Shown here: positions 16,159 through 26,784 of the stretch, in pieces
Position numbering within the stretch: position 1 is the first letter of the stretch
How the letters are laid out: each line of letters begins with the position of its first letter
NCBI GenBank assembly: GCA_040901445.1
Contig: JBBDYQ010000025.1
Location: 311,925 to 375,924 of the forward strand
Direction of reading: 5' to 3'
From: Thermoleophilaceae bacterium
Lineage (GTDB): Bacteria > Actinomycetota > Thermoleophilia > Solirubrobacterales > Thermoleophilaceae
DNA length: 64,000 bases
Notes under the pieces: generated by a model
Seen by the model: the letters and a program-made list of their open reading frames with translations, nothing else
What the model was told of the DNA's origin: nothing
The model's database searches: none
Made by a program: the position numbers and the translations under genes

Positions 16159-17453
16159 CCAGCCGCTTCGAGCCGTCCGGGCCGCTCCGCGGGACCGTCA
16201 CCCCGCCCGCCGACAAGTCGATCTCCCACCGCGCCGCGCTGTTCGGGGCCATGTCCGACGTGCCCGTGCTGGTCGCGAACTACCTCGACTCCGAGGACAC
16301 CAACTCCACGCTCGCGGCCCTGCACGCTCTCGGCACGGGGCTGGACCGCACGCGCGGCGACCTCGTCGTCCGCGGCGTGGGCCTGCACGCCCCGCTCGGC
16401 ACCACCGGCGGCTTCCTCGACGTGGGCAACTCGGGCACGCTGCTGCGGCTGCTGCCGGGCTGGCTGGCGGGGCAGCCCGGCGGGATCTGGACGCTGGACG
16501 GGGACGCGTCAATCAAGACGCGCCCGGTGGACCGCGTGGCCGAGCCGCTGCGGCGCATGGGCGCGGACGTGGAGGCGCGCGAGGGCCGCTACACGCCGCT
16601 CACCCTCCACGGCGCCCGCCTCAGCGGCATCGAGTACGAGCTGCCGGTCAAGAGCGCGCAGGTGAAGTCGTGCGTGCTCATCGCGGGCATGGTGGCCGAG
16701 GGCACCACCACGCTCATCGAGTCGGGGCCGAGCCGCGACCACACCGAGCGCTTCCTGCGCCGCGCCCGCGCGCCGTTCGAACAGGAGGGCAACAGGCTGA
16801 GCGTGTCCCAGGTGGACGAGCTCGAGCTCGAGGAGATCACCGTGCCGGGCGACCCGTCGTCCGCGGCCTTCTTCGTGGCGGCCGCCCTCGTCGTGCCGGG
16901 CTCGCGCATCGTGGTCTGCGACGTGGGCCTCAACTGGACCCGCACGGGCTTCTTCCGGATCGCCAAGCGGATGGGCGCCGTGATCGTGGGCGAGCTGGAG
17001 GAGCCGGGCACCGTGGCCGACCGCGAGCCGGCCGGCGAGCTCGACGTGGCGGCGGCGCCGCTGGTGGCCACCTCCGTCGAGCCGGACGAGGTGCCGCTGT
17101 CCATCGACGAGCTGCCGCTCGTGGCGCTGCTGGGCTGCTTCGCGGAGGGCGAGACCGTGGTCCGGGGCGCCGCGGAGCTGCGCTTCAAGGAGTCCGACCG
17201 GATCGCCGGCGTGGTGGACGGCCTGCGCGCCCTGGGCGCCGACATCGAGGCGTTCGAGGACGGCTTCGCGGTGCGCGGCGGCGGCGGCCTGGAGGGCGGG
17301 ACCCTCGACGCGCTGGGCGACCACCGCCTGGCCATGCTCGGCGCCGTGGCCGGGCTCGCCTCGCGGAACGGCGTGGAGGTGGTGGGGATGGAGGCCGCGG
17401 CGGTCTCCTACCCGGCGTTCGAGGCCGACCTCGGCGCCCTGCTCGAGCGCTGA
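16155..17453 (+). CDS. aroA: 3-phosphoshikimate 1-carboxyvinyltransferase (EPSP synthase)
   Basis: Sixth step of the shikimate pathway: joins enolpyruvate to shikimate 3-phosphate. 432 residues. Seen: PPADKSISHRAALFGAM near 17-33, NSGTLLRLLPGWLAGQPG near 94, DGDASIKTRPVDR, and KESDRIAGVVDGLRALGA near 345. ATGA overlap with tyrA. The start in the same frame further upstream would run inside tyrA and is not used. 131 bp separate it from cmk. Confidence 0.96.
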   Translation: MTSRFEPSGPLRGTVTPPADKSISHRAALFGAMSDVPVLVANYLDSEDTNSTLAALHALGTGLDRTRGDLVVRGVGLHAPLGTTGGFLDVGNSGTLLRLLPGWLAGQPGGIWTLDGDASIKTRPVDRVAEPLRRMGADVEAREGRYTPLTLHGARLSGIEYELPVKSAQVKSCVLIAGMVAEGTTTLIESGPSRDHTERFLRRARAPFEQEGNRLSVSQVDELELEEITVPGDPSSAAFFVAAALVVPGSRIVVCDVGLNWTRTGFFRIAKRMGAVIVGELEEPGTVADREPAGELDVAAAPLVATSVEPDEVPLSIDELPLVALLGCFAEGETVVRGAAELRFKESDRIAGVVDGLRALGADIEAFEDGFAVRGGGGLEGGTLDALGDHRLAMLGAVAGLASRNGVEVVGMEAAAVSYPAFEADLGALLER

Positions 17454-17584
17454 GCGCCGCCCAGCGGGGGCGAGACCCCTCGCTGCCGGCGAGCGCGCGC
17501 TTGGTCGAGCGGCGCCCGCCCGCCCGCGGTCGCGGCCGCCCTCGTGAGGACAGCCCTGAGCCCGTTCCCGTAGCCTCGCGGCCG
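17454..17584 (+). other. aroA-cmk gap with candidate hairpin
   Basis: 131 bp of very GC-rich sequence. A short hairpin can form between GCGGGGG (17464-17470) and CCCTCGC (about 17477-17483), with one G-U pair. No gene or known RNA family is recognised. The only other signal is the cmk -10 box at the end. Confidence 0.3.
17571..17576 (+). promoter_or_regulatory. Candidate -10 box TAGCCT of cmk
   Basis: TAGCCT ends 8 nt before the cmk ATG, with no ribosome-binding site between; same leaderless-type layout as trpS and scpA. Confidence 0.5.
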
Positions 17585-18202
17585 ATGGTCATCGCGATCG
17601 ACGGACCCGCCGGCGCCGGCAAGAGCAGCGTGGCCCGCGCGCTGGCCGAGAAGCTCGGCTTCACCTACCTCGACTCCGGGGCGATGTATCGCGCCGTGGG
17701 GCTGGCGCTGCTCGAGCAGGGGGGCGAGGCCTCCGAGCGCGCCCGCGAGCTCCACGTCGAGCTGGGTGAGCGCGTGCTGGCCAACGGCCGCGACGTGACG
17801 GCAGCCATCCGCGAGCCGCGCGTGACCGAGGCCGCGTCGAAGGTGGCCACCAACAAGGAGGTGCGGTCGGCACTCGTGGCCAAGCAGCGTGAGCTGCTCC
17901 ACGACGGCGGCGACTGGGTGGCCGAGGGCCGCGACATCGGCACGGTCGTCGCGCCGGACGCCGAGCTCAAGATCTTCCTCACCGCGAGCCCCGAGCAGCG
18001 TGCCCAGCGGCGGGCGCTCGAGCTGGGAACGGACTGGCGCACGGTCCTGGCCGACCAGACGCTGCGCGACGCCCAGGACGAGGGCCGCGCGCACTCGCCG
18101 CTGCGTGCCGCGCCCGACGCCATCGAGCTCGACACCACCGACCGCACGGTCGAGGACGTCGTCACGCAGATCGCCGGCCTGGTCCGCTCCCTGGCCCGCT
18201 GA
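17585..18202 (+). CDS. cmk: Cytidylate kinase
   Basis: Phosphorylates CMP/dCMP with ATP. 205 residues from the ATG at 17585. The P-loop GPAGAGKSS is at 7-15, [14 protein letters not shown] at 29-42 is the CMP-binding signature, and [19 protein letters not shown] around 112-130 is typical. The protein is slightly shorter than the usual 220-230 residues, mainly in the insert region. aroA-cmk-der is a common actinobacterial order. Confidence 0.96.
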   Translation: MVIAIDGPAGAGKSSVARALAEKLGFTYLDSGAMYRAVGLALLEQGGEASERARELHVELGERVLANGRDVTAAIREPRVTEAASKVATNKEVRSALVAKQRELLHDGGDWVAEGRDIGTVVAPDAELKIFLTASPEQRAQRRALELGTDWRTVLADQTLRDAQDEGRAHSPLRAAPDAIELDTTDRTVEDVVTQIAGLVRSLAR

Positions 18203-18216
18203 CATGGCTCTCCAGG

Positions 18217-18378
18217 AGGGAGCACGGCCGCGCCCCAGCCCGCACGCCAGCGGCTGCAAACCTGCGCCTGGCGGCGTCCTCGGGCTCGCCAATGACCCAG
18301 CATTGGCTTCGCCCTGCGTCCTGGCCAGGCTTGGTTTTCGCTCGCCGTCGCACGACCTGGGGCACGGCCGTGCTCCCT
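18217..18378 (+). repeat. 22-bp imperfect inverted repeat enclosing a dispersed element, ending over the der start
   Basis: The left arm 18217-18238 and right arm 18357-18378 pair over 22 bp with one mismatch (21/22). Between them lies copy 1 of the structured repeat (18252-18340). The right arm covers the der GTG (18370-18372) and its first codons, so in RNA the outer stem would cover the start codon. The arrangement resembles a small terminal-inverted-repeat element about 162 bp long, or an RNA switch; sequence alone does not decide. Confidence 0.6.
18252..18340 (+). repeat. Structured dispersed repeat, copy 1 (cmk-der gap)
   Basis: 89 bp. It aligns without gaps to the reverse complement of 39692-39780, with near identity at both ends: GGCTGCAAACCTGCGCCTGG at the left and GCCAGGCTTGGTTTTCG at the right. 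The centre is a hairpin: GGGC 18282-18285 pairs with GCCC 18311-18314, and GCCAATG 18288-18294 with CATTGGC 18301-18307, separated by an asymmetric TC/TTC internal loop. GCGTCCT flanks the hairpin on both sides (18274-18280 and 18316-18322). Confidence 0.75.
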
Positions 18379-19662
18379 AAAGTCGCCGTCGTCGGCTACC
18401 CGAATGTCGGCAAGTCCACGCTGGTCAACCGCCTGTCCGGCACGCGCGAGGCCGTGGTGCACGAGCAGGCGGGTGTCACCCGCGACCGCAAGGAGGTCGA
18501 GGCCGAGTGGAACGGCCGCCGTTTCCTGCTGGTGGACACGGGCGGCGTGGACCTGGCCGAGACCGGCGACCTGGCCCGCGCGGTGCAGGAGCAGTCGCGC
18601 CGCGCCGTCGAGGAGGCCGAGCTCGCCGTCCTGGTGGTGGACGCGCGCGCGGGCCTGCGCCCGGGCGACCAGGAGCTGGCGGTGACGCTGCGCAAGTCCC
18701 CGGTCGGAGTCGTGGTGGCCGCCAACAAGGTGGACGACGCGCGCGCGATCGGGGCGGCGGCCGAGTTCTACGGGCTTGGACTGGGCGATCCGATCGCGGT
18801 GTCCGCCACGCAGGGCCTCGGCACCGGCGACCTGCTGGACCGGGTGGCCGCGGAGCTTGCGCGAGTGCCCGAGGCCGAGGAGGAGCGGGCCGTGCGCCTC
18901 GCGGTCATCGGGCGGCCGAACGTGGGCAAGTCGTCGCTCGTGAACTCGATCGTGGGGGAGGAGCGCGTGATCGTCTCCGAGCTGGCGGGCACCACGCGCG
19001 ACGCCATCGACACGCGGATCGAGTTCGAGGACGCGGAGATCGTGCTCGTGGACACCGCCGGCCTGCGGCGCCGCACGAAGGTTGCGGGGACGGTGGACTA
19101 CTACGCGCAGCTGCGCTCGGAGCGGGCCGCCGAGCGCGCCGAGGTGGCCATCGTCGTCTGCGACGCCTCCGAGGGCGTGACCAGCGAGGACTTCCGGATC
19201 GCGGAGCTGGCCATGAAGTCGGGCTGCGCCACGATCGTCGCGCTCAACAAGTGGGACGTGCAGCGCACCGACCTCGACGACGCCAAGTCGCGCGTCAACC
19301 AGAAGCTGCGCCTGCGCCCGCCGGTGCTCACCGTGTCGGCCAAGACCCACCGCGGCGTCATCCGGCTGCTGCGCCAGGCACTGCTGCTGGCCGACCGCGC
19401 GCAGGAGCGCATCCCCACGCGTGACCTCAACCGCTTCCTGGGCGACCTCCAGACCCTGCAGGACCCGCCGGCGGTGCGCGGGAAGCGGCTGAAGATGTAC
19501 TACATGACCCAGTTCGAGACGGGCCCGCCGCGCTTCGCGATCCAGGTCTCCGACCGCTCACGCGTGACCCGCGGCTACGCCTACTTCCTCGAGAACAGGC
19601 TGCGCGACCGCTACCAGCTCCAGGGCGTCCCGCTGGTGATCGACTTCAAGGGCAAGTCCTGA
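18370..19662 (+). CDS. der: Ribosome-associated GTPase Der (EngA)
   Basis: Tandem-GTPase factor for 50S subunit assembly. 430 residues from the GTG at 18370. First G domain: [11 protein letters not shown] (about 6-16), DTGG, NKVD. Second: [10 protein letters not shown] (about 179-188), DTAG, NKWD; then the C-terminal KH-like domain ending [10 protein letters not shown]. The ATG at 18292 would add 26 residues encoded by the repeat element and is rejected. No Shine-Dalgarno is seen; the start lies inside the right arm of a 22-bp inverted repeat. Confidence 0.95.
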   Translation: MLPKVAVVGYPNVGKSTLVNRLSGTREAVVHEQAGVTRDRKEVEAEWNGRRFLLVDTGGVDLAETGDLARAVQEQSRRAVEEAELAVLVVDARAGLRPGDQELAVTLRKSPVGVVVAANKVDDARAIGAAAEFYGLGLGDPIAVSATQGLGTGDLLDRVAAELARVPEAEEERAVRLAVIGRPNVGKSSLVNSIVGEERVIVSELAGTTRDAIDTRIEFEDAEIVLVDTAGLRRRTKVAGTVDYYAQLRSERAAERAEVAIVVCDASEGVTSEDFRIAELAMKSGCATIVALNKWDVQRTDLDDAKSRVNQKLRLRPPVLTVSAKTHRGVIRLLRQALLLADRAQERIPTRDLNRFLGDLQTLQDPPAVRGKRLKMYYMTQFETGPPRFAIQVSDRSRVTRGYAYFLENRLRDRYQLQGVPLVIDFKGKS

Positions 19663-19705
19663 CCGCTACTCTCTCCCGGTCCCGAACCCGGAGTCTCGCA
19701 CCCAT

Positions 19706-20950
19706 ATGAGCGCATCTGAGAACGAATTCCTCTTCACGTCCGAGTCGGTCACCGAGGGCCATCCCGACAAGGTGTCCGACCAGATCTCCGACGGCGTCCT
19801 CGACGCCGTCCTCAAGGACGACCCGTACGGCCGCGTGGCCTGCGAGACGCTGGTGAACACCGGCCTCGTGGTCGTCTCCGGCGAGATCTCCACCCACACC
19901 TACGTGGACATCCCGGACATCGTCCGCGACACGATCCGCAAGATCGGCTACACCGACGCCGACCTCGGCTTCTCGGCCGACAGCTGCGCGGTGATCAACG
20001 CCATCGACAAGCAGTCGCCCGACATCGCCCAGGGCGTGGACCAGGCGCTCGAGGCGCGCACGGACCCCGCCGATGACGACGCGCTCGACGTTGCCGGCGC
20101 GGGCGACCAGGGCATGATGTTCGGCTACGCCACGCGCGAGACGCCGGAGCTCATGCCGCTGCCGATCGCGCTCGCCCACAAGCTCGCGCACCGCCTGGCC
20201 GAGGTGCGCAAGGCCGAGGTCGTGCCCTACCTGCGGCCCGACGGCAAGACCCAGGTCACCGTCCGCTACGAGAACGGCCGGCCGATCGAGATCGAGAAGG
20301 TCCTGATCTCGACGCAGCACAAGGACGGCGTGGACATCGACACGCTCATCCGCCCGGACCTCTGGGAGCACGTGGTGCACCCCGTCCTCCCGGCCGAGCT
20401 GTACGACGAGCGCAAGCTCAACACCAAGCGCAACCTCCTCGTGAACCCCACGGGCCGGTTCGTGATCGGCGGGCCGGTGGGCGACTGCGGGCTCACCGGG
20501 CGCAAGATCATCGTGGACACCTACGGCGGCATGGCCCGTCACGGCGGCGGCGCCTTCAGCGGCAAGGACCCGTCCAAGGTGGACCGCTCGGCCACCTACG
20601 CGGCGCGCTACGTGGCCAAGAACGTGGTGGCGGCCGGCCTGGCGGAGCGCTGCGAGGTGCAGGTGGCCTATGCCATCGGCGTGGCGCATCCGGTGTCGGT
20701 GATGGTGGAGACGTTCGGCACCGAGAAGATCTCGAAGTCGAAGATCCTCGATCTCGTGAACGAGCACTTCGACCTGCGCCCGGGCTCGTTCCGCGAGGAG
20801 CTCAAGCTGCACCGCCCGATCTACCAGAAGACGGCGGCCTACGGCCACTTCGGCCGCGAGGACCACGACTTCACGTGGGAGAAGACCGACAAGGCCGACG
20901 TCCTGCGCCAGGCGGCGGGGCTGGGCGAGGCCGCACCCGCGAGCGCGTAG
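19706..20950 (+). CDS. metK: S-adenosylmethionine synthetase
   Basis: Makes SAM from methionine and ATP. 414 residues. Seen: [20 protein letters not shown] at 10-29, [12 protein letters not shown] near 131-142 and [17 protein letters not shown] near 277-293, both PROSITE-type signatures. Only 43 bp separate it from der; GGAG about 15 nt upstream and TACTCT at 19669-19674 could serve a short leader. The gap is too short for a SAM riboswitch, so none is called. Confidence 0.97.
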   Translation: MSASENEFLFTSESVTEGHPDKVSDQISDGVLDAVLKDDPYGRVACETLVNTGLVVVSGEISTHTYVDIPDIVRDTIRKIGYTDADLGFSADSCAVINAIDKQSPDIAQGVDQALEARTDPADDDALDVAGAGDQGMMFGYATRETPELMPLPIALAHKLAHRLAEVRKAEVVPYLRPDGKTQVTVRYENGRPIEIEKVLISTQHKDGVDIDTLIRPDLWEHVVHPVLPAELYDERKLNTKRNLLVNPTGRFVIGGPVGDCGLTGRKIIVDTYGGMARHGGGAFSGKDPSKVDRSATYAARYVAKNVVAAGLAERCEVQVAYAIGVAHPVSVMVETFGTEKISKSKILDLVNEHFDLRPGSFREELKLHRPIYQKTAAYGHFGREDHDFTWEKTDKADVLRQAAGLGEAAPASA

Positions 20951-20963
20951 GCGCTCGCCGGTA

Positions 20964-22388
<1,425 letters not shown>

Positions 22389-22402
22389 GGCGGCGGCCGG
22401 CT

Positions 22403-23191
22403 CTAGCGGCGGCGAGAGCGGCGTGCCCGCTGCGCCCCGGTGATCGCTCCGAAGGTGGTCGTGAACGTGCTCGCCTCGTCCTGCTCCCCGACCGGAGACC
22501 CCGGCGTGGTGGCGATGCCGATCTCCTTGTAGCGCGGATGGAGGATGTTCGCGCGGTGCGACGGGCTGCCCATCCACGCCTGGACGATCGCGTCCGGCGT
22601 GGCGGACCCGCCGGCGCCCCAGCCGAGGTTCTCGCCCACCACGAAGGCGCGGTCGCGGCGGATGTAGCGGGCGTCCCTCAGGCGATCGTCCACGCTGTCC
22701 CCGTCGGGGGAGACGTGGGCGAAGAACTGGCGGCGCACCATGTCGGTCGCGTGCACCCTGGCCCCGGCCGACAGCCGCCTGTTCGTGCGCAGGCTGCGCA
22801 GCCCGCGGGCCCCGCGCTCGGCGTTCAGCAGGCAGACGATCGACCTGTCGATCTGGCGGGCGTTGCCGGAGTCCGGCACGAGGTCGACCGATCCGCAGCT
22901 CCCGCGACCCTCGGCCAGCGTGGACGGCAGCGCCGGGTCGATCTGCTCGAGGACGTCCAGCGACGGCTCCCCGACCGAGAGGCCGGCGGCGGAGCCCTCT
23001 CCGCCGGAGCTCCCACCACCCTCCGCGACGTCGGCCCCGCGCTCGTTGCTGGCGATCAGCGCGTCGCCGACGTCGCCGCTCGGGGCGGATGCGTCGTCTC
23101 CGTCGTCGCCACCGCAGGCAAGCGGGAAGCTCGCCAGTGCGGCGAGCGTGAGCAAGACGGTTGCCTTCGCTGTGCGGTCCTTGAAGTCCAT
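22403..23191 (-). CDS. CAP/SCP-domain protein, probable lipoprotein
   Basis: 262 residues from ATG 23191. The N-terminus MDFKDRTAKATVLLTLAALA ends FPLAC-GGDD, a lipobox-like site with an unusual Pro at -3. A Gly/Ser/Asp-rich linker covers about 28-85. The CAP domain follows: LLNAERGARGL, ATDMVRRQFFAHVSPDGDS, GENLGWG and WMGSPSHRANILHPRYKEIG, with the conserved His and Glu residues. Function is unknown; bacterial CAP proteins are often secreted and wall-associated. It leads the FHA-protease gene by 14 bp, so the two probably form an operon. Confidence 0.87.
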   Translation of the reverse strand: MDFKDRTAKATVLLTLAALASFPLACGGDDGDDASAPSGDVGDALIASNERGADVAEGGGSSGGEGSAAGLSVGEPSLDVLEQIDPALPSTLAEGRGSCGSVDLVPDSGNARQIDRSIVCLLNAERGARGLRSLRTNRRLSAGARVHATDMVRRQFFAHVSPDGDSVDDRLRDARYIRRDRAFVVGENLGWGAGGSATPDAIVQAWMGSPSHRANILHPRYKEIGIATTPGSPVGEQDEASTFTTTFGAITGAQRARRSRRR

Positions 23192-23255
23192 CGGCCCCGA
23201 TGCCCCCTGCGCGGGCAACGATGGGAGGGTGAGGCGATCCTACTCCGGCCGCTGC

Positions 23256-23831
23256 TCAGCGCGCGCCGAAGTTGGCGACGTAGGTGGCGCCTGCGCCGTC
23301 GTTCGGCGCGCGCCGCACCACGGCGACGCCGATGTCGCGATAGCGCCTGCTGAGGATGAGGCGCCGGTGCGAGCGGCTGCGCATCCAGGCGGCGACGATC
23401 GCGCTCGGCCTGGCCGTCGTGCTCCGTCCCCATGCGAGGTTCTCGCCCACCCGCCAGCGCCGATCGCGGTTGCGCGCGTAGCTGCTGCGCACCACGCGCT
23501 CGCGCAGGCTGCGTCCGTCGGGCGTCTCATGGGAGAAGTAGTCGCGCCGCACCATGTCCCAGGCGTGCCGGCCGGCGAGCCTCGCGAGCCTGCGGTCGAA
23601 GCGGAGGCGGTGGAGGCCGCGCCTGGACCGCTCGGCGTTGATCAGGCAGAGCGTGGTGCTGCGCACCGCCCGGACGCTCGCGATGCGCGGCTCGGCGTCG
23701 CTCCCGGCGCATGCCGCCGGGCGGCCGCGCTCGCCGGCCTGCGCCGCGGGGCCCGCGGCGGCGAGTACGAGTGCCGTGACGGCGAGCGCGCGCAGGCGCC
23801 CGCCACTACGCGTGCTGGTCTGAAAAGCCAC
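23256..23831 (-). CDS. Secreted CAP/SCP-domain protein
   Basis: 191 residues. A signal peptide (about 1-32, ending AQAGE) precedes one CAP domain with CLINAERSRRGLHRL, AWDMVRRDYFSHETPDG, VGENLAWG and WMRSRSHRRLILSRRYRDIG. It is a shorter, soluble paralogue of the lipoprotein encoded next door (22403-23191). GGGGGAG lies 1-8 nt before the GTG start, a strong ribosome site that contrasts with the leaderless pattern of many neighbours. Function unknown. Confidence 0.87.
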   Translation of the reverse strand: MAFQTSTRSGGRLRALAVTALVLAAAGPAAQAGERGRPAACAGSDAEPRIASVRAVRSTTLCLINAERSRRGLHRLRFDRRLARLAGRHAWDMVRRDYFSHETPDGRSLRERVVRSSYARNRDRRWRVGENLAWGRSTTARPSAIVAAWMRSRSHRRLILSRRYRDIGVAVVRRAPNDGAGATYVANFGAR

Positions 23832-23981
23832 GCTCCCCCTGCCCTTCGGTTTCGTTGCATCCGCGGCGCCGGCCAGGGCGCTCCAGCGGATTGACCCACC
23901 CTAACCACGATCCGCCGCGACGGGGTGTGGGTCGCGTCACACGTTCATACGGTCGCAAGGACCCCTGTCCGCGCTCGTCCC

Positions 23982-23987
23982 TACGCT
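23982..23987 (+). promoter_or_regulatory. Candidate -10 box TACGCT of priA
   Basis: TACGCT ends 6 nt before the GTG chosen for priA and no ribosome-binding site is seen, supporting that start over the in-frame upstream one at 23925. Confidence 0.45.
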
Positions 23988-23993
23988 CGGCCC

Positions 23994-26126
23994 GTGATCG
24001 CCAAGGTCGAGCCGCTCACCACCGCGCGGGCCCTCCGGGGCCCGTTCGACTACCGCCTGCCGGGCGGGATGGGCCAGGTGGGCAAGGGCAGCATGCTGCT
24101 CGTGCCGTTCGGGAGGCAGCGGCTGCTCGGCGTGGTCACCGGCCTGGCCCACAGCAGCGACGTCCCGCCCGAGAAGCTCGCCGAGCCGTTCGAGGCGCTC
24201 GAGCACAGCGTGCCGCCCGAGCTCATCGACCTGGGCCTGTGGACCGCCGAGGAGTACTGCTCCACGCCCGCGCGCGGCCTGACGCTGGTGCTGCCGCCGG
24301 GCAGCGGGCGCACGCGCACCAAGCGGCGGCTCGTGGCGGATCTCGTCCCGGGCGCCGACCCCGAGGGCGCGCGGCCGCCGCTGGGCGCCCGGCAGCGCGA
24401 GGTGCTCGCCGCGCTGGCCGGCGGCGCGCGGCCGGCGGCCGAGCTGGGCGGGCACGCGGCGCTGCGCAGCCTCGAGCGCCGCGGCCTGGTCACGCTGCAC
24501 AACACCGAACAGCGCCGCCGTCCCGAGCATCGCGCGGTGGGAGCCTCCGGCCCGGCCCCCGAGCCCACGGCCGCGCAGCGCGCCGCGCTGGCCGAGATCG
24601 TGGCGGCCATGGGCGGGGAGGGCGACCCCCGGCTGCTCCTGCACGGCGTCACCGGCAGCGGCAAGACCGAGGTGTACCTCGGCGCCGTGGCCGCGGCGCT
24701 CGAGCGCGGGCGCTCGGCCATCGTGCTCGTCCCCGAGATTGCCCTCACCCCCCAGACCGTGGCGCGCTTCCAGCGCCGCTTCGGGGACACCGTGGCCGTG
24801 CTGCACTCCAAGCTCGGGGCGGGCGAGCGCCACGACGAGTGGCTGCGGCTGCGCCGGGGGGAGGCGCGGGTCTGCGTGGGGCCGCGGTCCGCCGTGTTCG
24901 CGCCGCTGGCGGACCTCGGCCTCGTGGTCATCGACGAGGAGCACGACCCCTCCTACAAGCAGGACGGCGATCCGCGCTACGACGCCCGCCGGGTGGCCGC
25001 GAAGCGGGCGGAGCAGGCCGGCGCCGTGGTGGTGGCGGGCACGGCCACCCCGCGTCCCGAGAGCTGGCGCCGCCTGCGCCGCGTGGAGATGCCCGAGCGC
25101 GTGGACGGCCGCGCACTGCCCCCGGTCGAGCTGGTGGGCATGCCCGGCGTCTCCGGCGCGCTCCACCCGCGCACGCGCGAGGCGCTCGAGCGGGTCCGCG
25201 TCCGGGAGGAGAAGGCCATCGTGCTGCTCAACCGGCGCGGCTGGTCGAACTTCCTCACCTGCCAGTCGTGTGCTCGGGTATGGATGTGCCCGTCCTGCGA
25301 CGTGTCGCTCGTGCTGCACCGCGCCGCCGGGGCCATCGCGTGCCATCACTGCGGGCACCGGGAGCGCCTGCCACGGGCCTGCCCCGACTGCGGCTCGGTG
25401 TCACTGGCGCGCCACGGCGCGGGCACCGAGCGGCTCGAGCACGAGCTGGTCGAGCTCATGGCGCCGCTGCCGGTGCTGCGGCTGGACTCGGACGCCGCCG
25501 CCGGCCGCGGCGCCATGGCCGGCCTGCTCGCGCGCTTCGACGCCGCGCCGGCGGGCGTGCTGGTGGGCACGCAGATGGTGGCCAAGGGACACGACTTCCC
25601 CGACGTCACGCTCGGCGTGGTGCTCGACGCCGACTCCACGCTGCGCTTCCCGGACTTCCGCGCGGAGGAGCGCACGTTCGCGCTGGTCGCCCAGCTCGCC
25701 GGGCGCAGCGGTCGCGGCCGCCGCGGGGGGCGGGTCATCGTCCAGGCGCTCCAGCCGGACGCGCCCTGCCTGGGCCACGCCGCCCGCCACGACGCCCCCG
25801 CGTTCCTGGCCGAGGAGCTCGAGCGCCGCGAGGCGCTCTCCTATCCGCCCTTCTCGCACCTCGTGCGCGTGGTCTGCTCCTCCGACGAGGGCGGGCCGCA
25901 GCTGGCGGCCTCCGAGGCGCTGCGCGACGCGCTCTCAGGACTGGACGCCGGCATCCTCGGCCCGGCGCCGCTCTTCCGGCTCAAGGGCCGCGAGCGCTCC
26001 CAGCTCGTGCTCAAGGCGGACGACCGCGCGGGGACGGTCGCGGCCGTGGGCCGTGCGGTCGAGTCGCTCGCCGGCCTGCGCGCGCACCGCGGCGTGAGCT
26101 GGGCGGTGGACGTCGACCCGCAATAG
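23994..26126 (+). CDS. priA: Primosomal protein N' (replication restart helicase PriA)
   Basis: Reloads the replisome at collapsed forks. 710 residues from GTG 23994. The N-terminal DNA-binding domain contains RGPFDYRLP; Walker A is GVTGSGKTEVYLGA (about 217-230), the DEAH-type box is VIDEEHDPSYKQ, and two zinc sites are formed by eight Cys in the segment CQSCARVWMCPSC and CHHCGHRERLPRACPDC. Unlike the degenerate ATPase-dead PriA known in mycobacteria and relatives, Walker A and DEEH are intact, so helicase activity is expected. priA-def-fmt-rsmB is a conserved order. Confidence 0.95.
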   Translation: MIAKVEPLTTARALRGPFDYRLPGGMGQVGKGSMLLVPFGRQRLLGVVTGLAHSSDVPPEKLAEPFEALEHSVPPELIDLGLWTAEEYCSTPARGLTLVLPPGSGRTRTKRRLVADLVPGADPEGARPPLGARQREVLAALAGGARPAAELGGHAALRSLERRGLVTLHNTEQRRRPEHRAVGASGPAPEPTAAQRAALAEIVAAMGGEGDPRLLLHGVTGSGKTEVYLGAVAAALERGRSAIVLVPEIALTPQTVARFQRRFGDTVAVLHSKLGAGERHDEWLRLRRGEARVCVGPRSAVFAPLADLGLVVIDEEHDPSYKQDGDPRYDARRVAAKRAEQAGAVVVAGTATPRPESWRRLRRVEMPERVDGRALPPVELVGMPGVSGALHPRTREALERVRVREEKAIVLLNRRGWSNFLTCQSCARVWMCPSCDVSLVLHRAAGAIACHHCGHRERLPRACPDCGSVSLARHGAGTERLEHELVELMAPLPVLRLDSDAAAGRGAMAGLLARFDAAPAGVLVGTQMVAKGHDFPDVTLGVVLDADSTLRFPDFRAEERTFALVAQLAGRSGRGRRGGRVIVQALQPDAPCLGHAARHDAPAFLAEELERREALSYPPFSHLVRVVCSSDEGGPQLAASEALRDALSGLDAGILGPAPLFRLKGRERSQLVLKADDRAGTVAAVGRAVESLAGLRAHRGVSWAVDVDPQ

Positions 26127-26147
26127 CCGCCGCCCGGCGAGCGCGGC

Positions 26148-26153
26148 TAGACT
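26148..26153 (+). promoter_or_regulatory. Candidate -10 box TAGACT of def
   Basis: TAGACT ends 9 nt before the def ATG, without a ribosome-binding site; same hexamer as at scpA. Confidence 0.45.
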
Positions 26154-26162
26154 CGTGTCTGG

Positions 26163-26762
26163 ATGTCCGAGGAGCCCGAGCAGCTCAGCGCACAGGTCGA
26201 AGAGGTCGAGGACGTGGAGGAGCTCGACGAGGAGACCGTCGCCCGCCGCGCGGCCGCCATGAGCTTCATCCGCCGGCTCGGGGACCCCGTCCTCAAGAGC
26301 CGCGCCACGCCGGTCGACCGCTTCGACGACGCGCTGCGGTCGCAGGTCGCGCACATGGGCAGGTTGATGGGGGACGCGTTCGGCGTCGGGCTGGCCGCTC
26401 CCCAGCTCGGCATGTCCCAGCGTCTGCTCGTCTACCGGATCGGCCCCGAGGGCACGTTCGTGGCGCTGATCAACCCCGCGGTCGAGTGGGCCGGGGGCGA
26501 GACGGAGTGGGCCGAGGAGGGCTGCCTCTCGATCCCCGGCGTGCACGTGGACGTCGAGCGCCCGCTGCACGTGCGGGTGCACGCACGCGACGAGCTTGGC
26601 GAGGAGCGCGTGGTGGAGGCCACCGGGCTCGAGGCGCGGGTGATCCAGCACGAGATCGACCATCTCGACGGCGTGCTCATGCTCGACCGCTGCCCCAAGG
26701 ACCAGCGCAAGGAGGCCATGCGGGCCCTGCGCGAGGCGGAGCGCTCGCAGGAAGCCGCGTAG
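26163..26762 (+). CDS. def: Peptide deformylase
   Basis: Removes the N-formyl group from new proteins. 199 residues. All three metal/active-site motifs are present: GVGLAAPQLG, EGCLSIPG and QHEIDHLDG. An acidic N-terminal extension of about 32 residues (rich in Glu and Asp) precedes the normal start at MSFIRRLGDP; either it is real or translation begins at the inner ATG at 26259. The TAnnnT box favours the outer ATG. Followed 22 bp later by fmt, its pathway partner. Confidence 0.95.
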   Translation: MSEEPEQLSAQVEEVEDVEELDEETVARRAAAMSFIRRLGDPVLKSRATPVDRFDDALRSQVAHMGRLMGDAFGVGLAAPQLGMSQRLLVYRIGPEGTFVALINPAVEWAGGETEWAEEGCLSIPGVHVDVERPLHVRVHARDELGEERVVEATGLEARVIQHEIDHLDGVLMLDRCPKDQRKEAMRALREAERSQEAA

Positions 26763-26784
26763 CGGCGTCGCCCCGCCCGCGCCC

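Noticed and set aside
18292-18369. ATG 18292 as the start of Der
   Set aside because: It lies in the loop of the repeat hairpin and adds 26 residues of repeat-derived sequence before the conserved first G domain.
19663-19705. SAM riboswitch upstream of metK
   Set aside because: The gap is 43 bp, too short, and no aptamer motif is visible.
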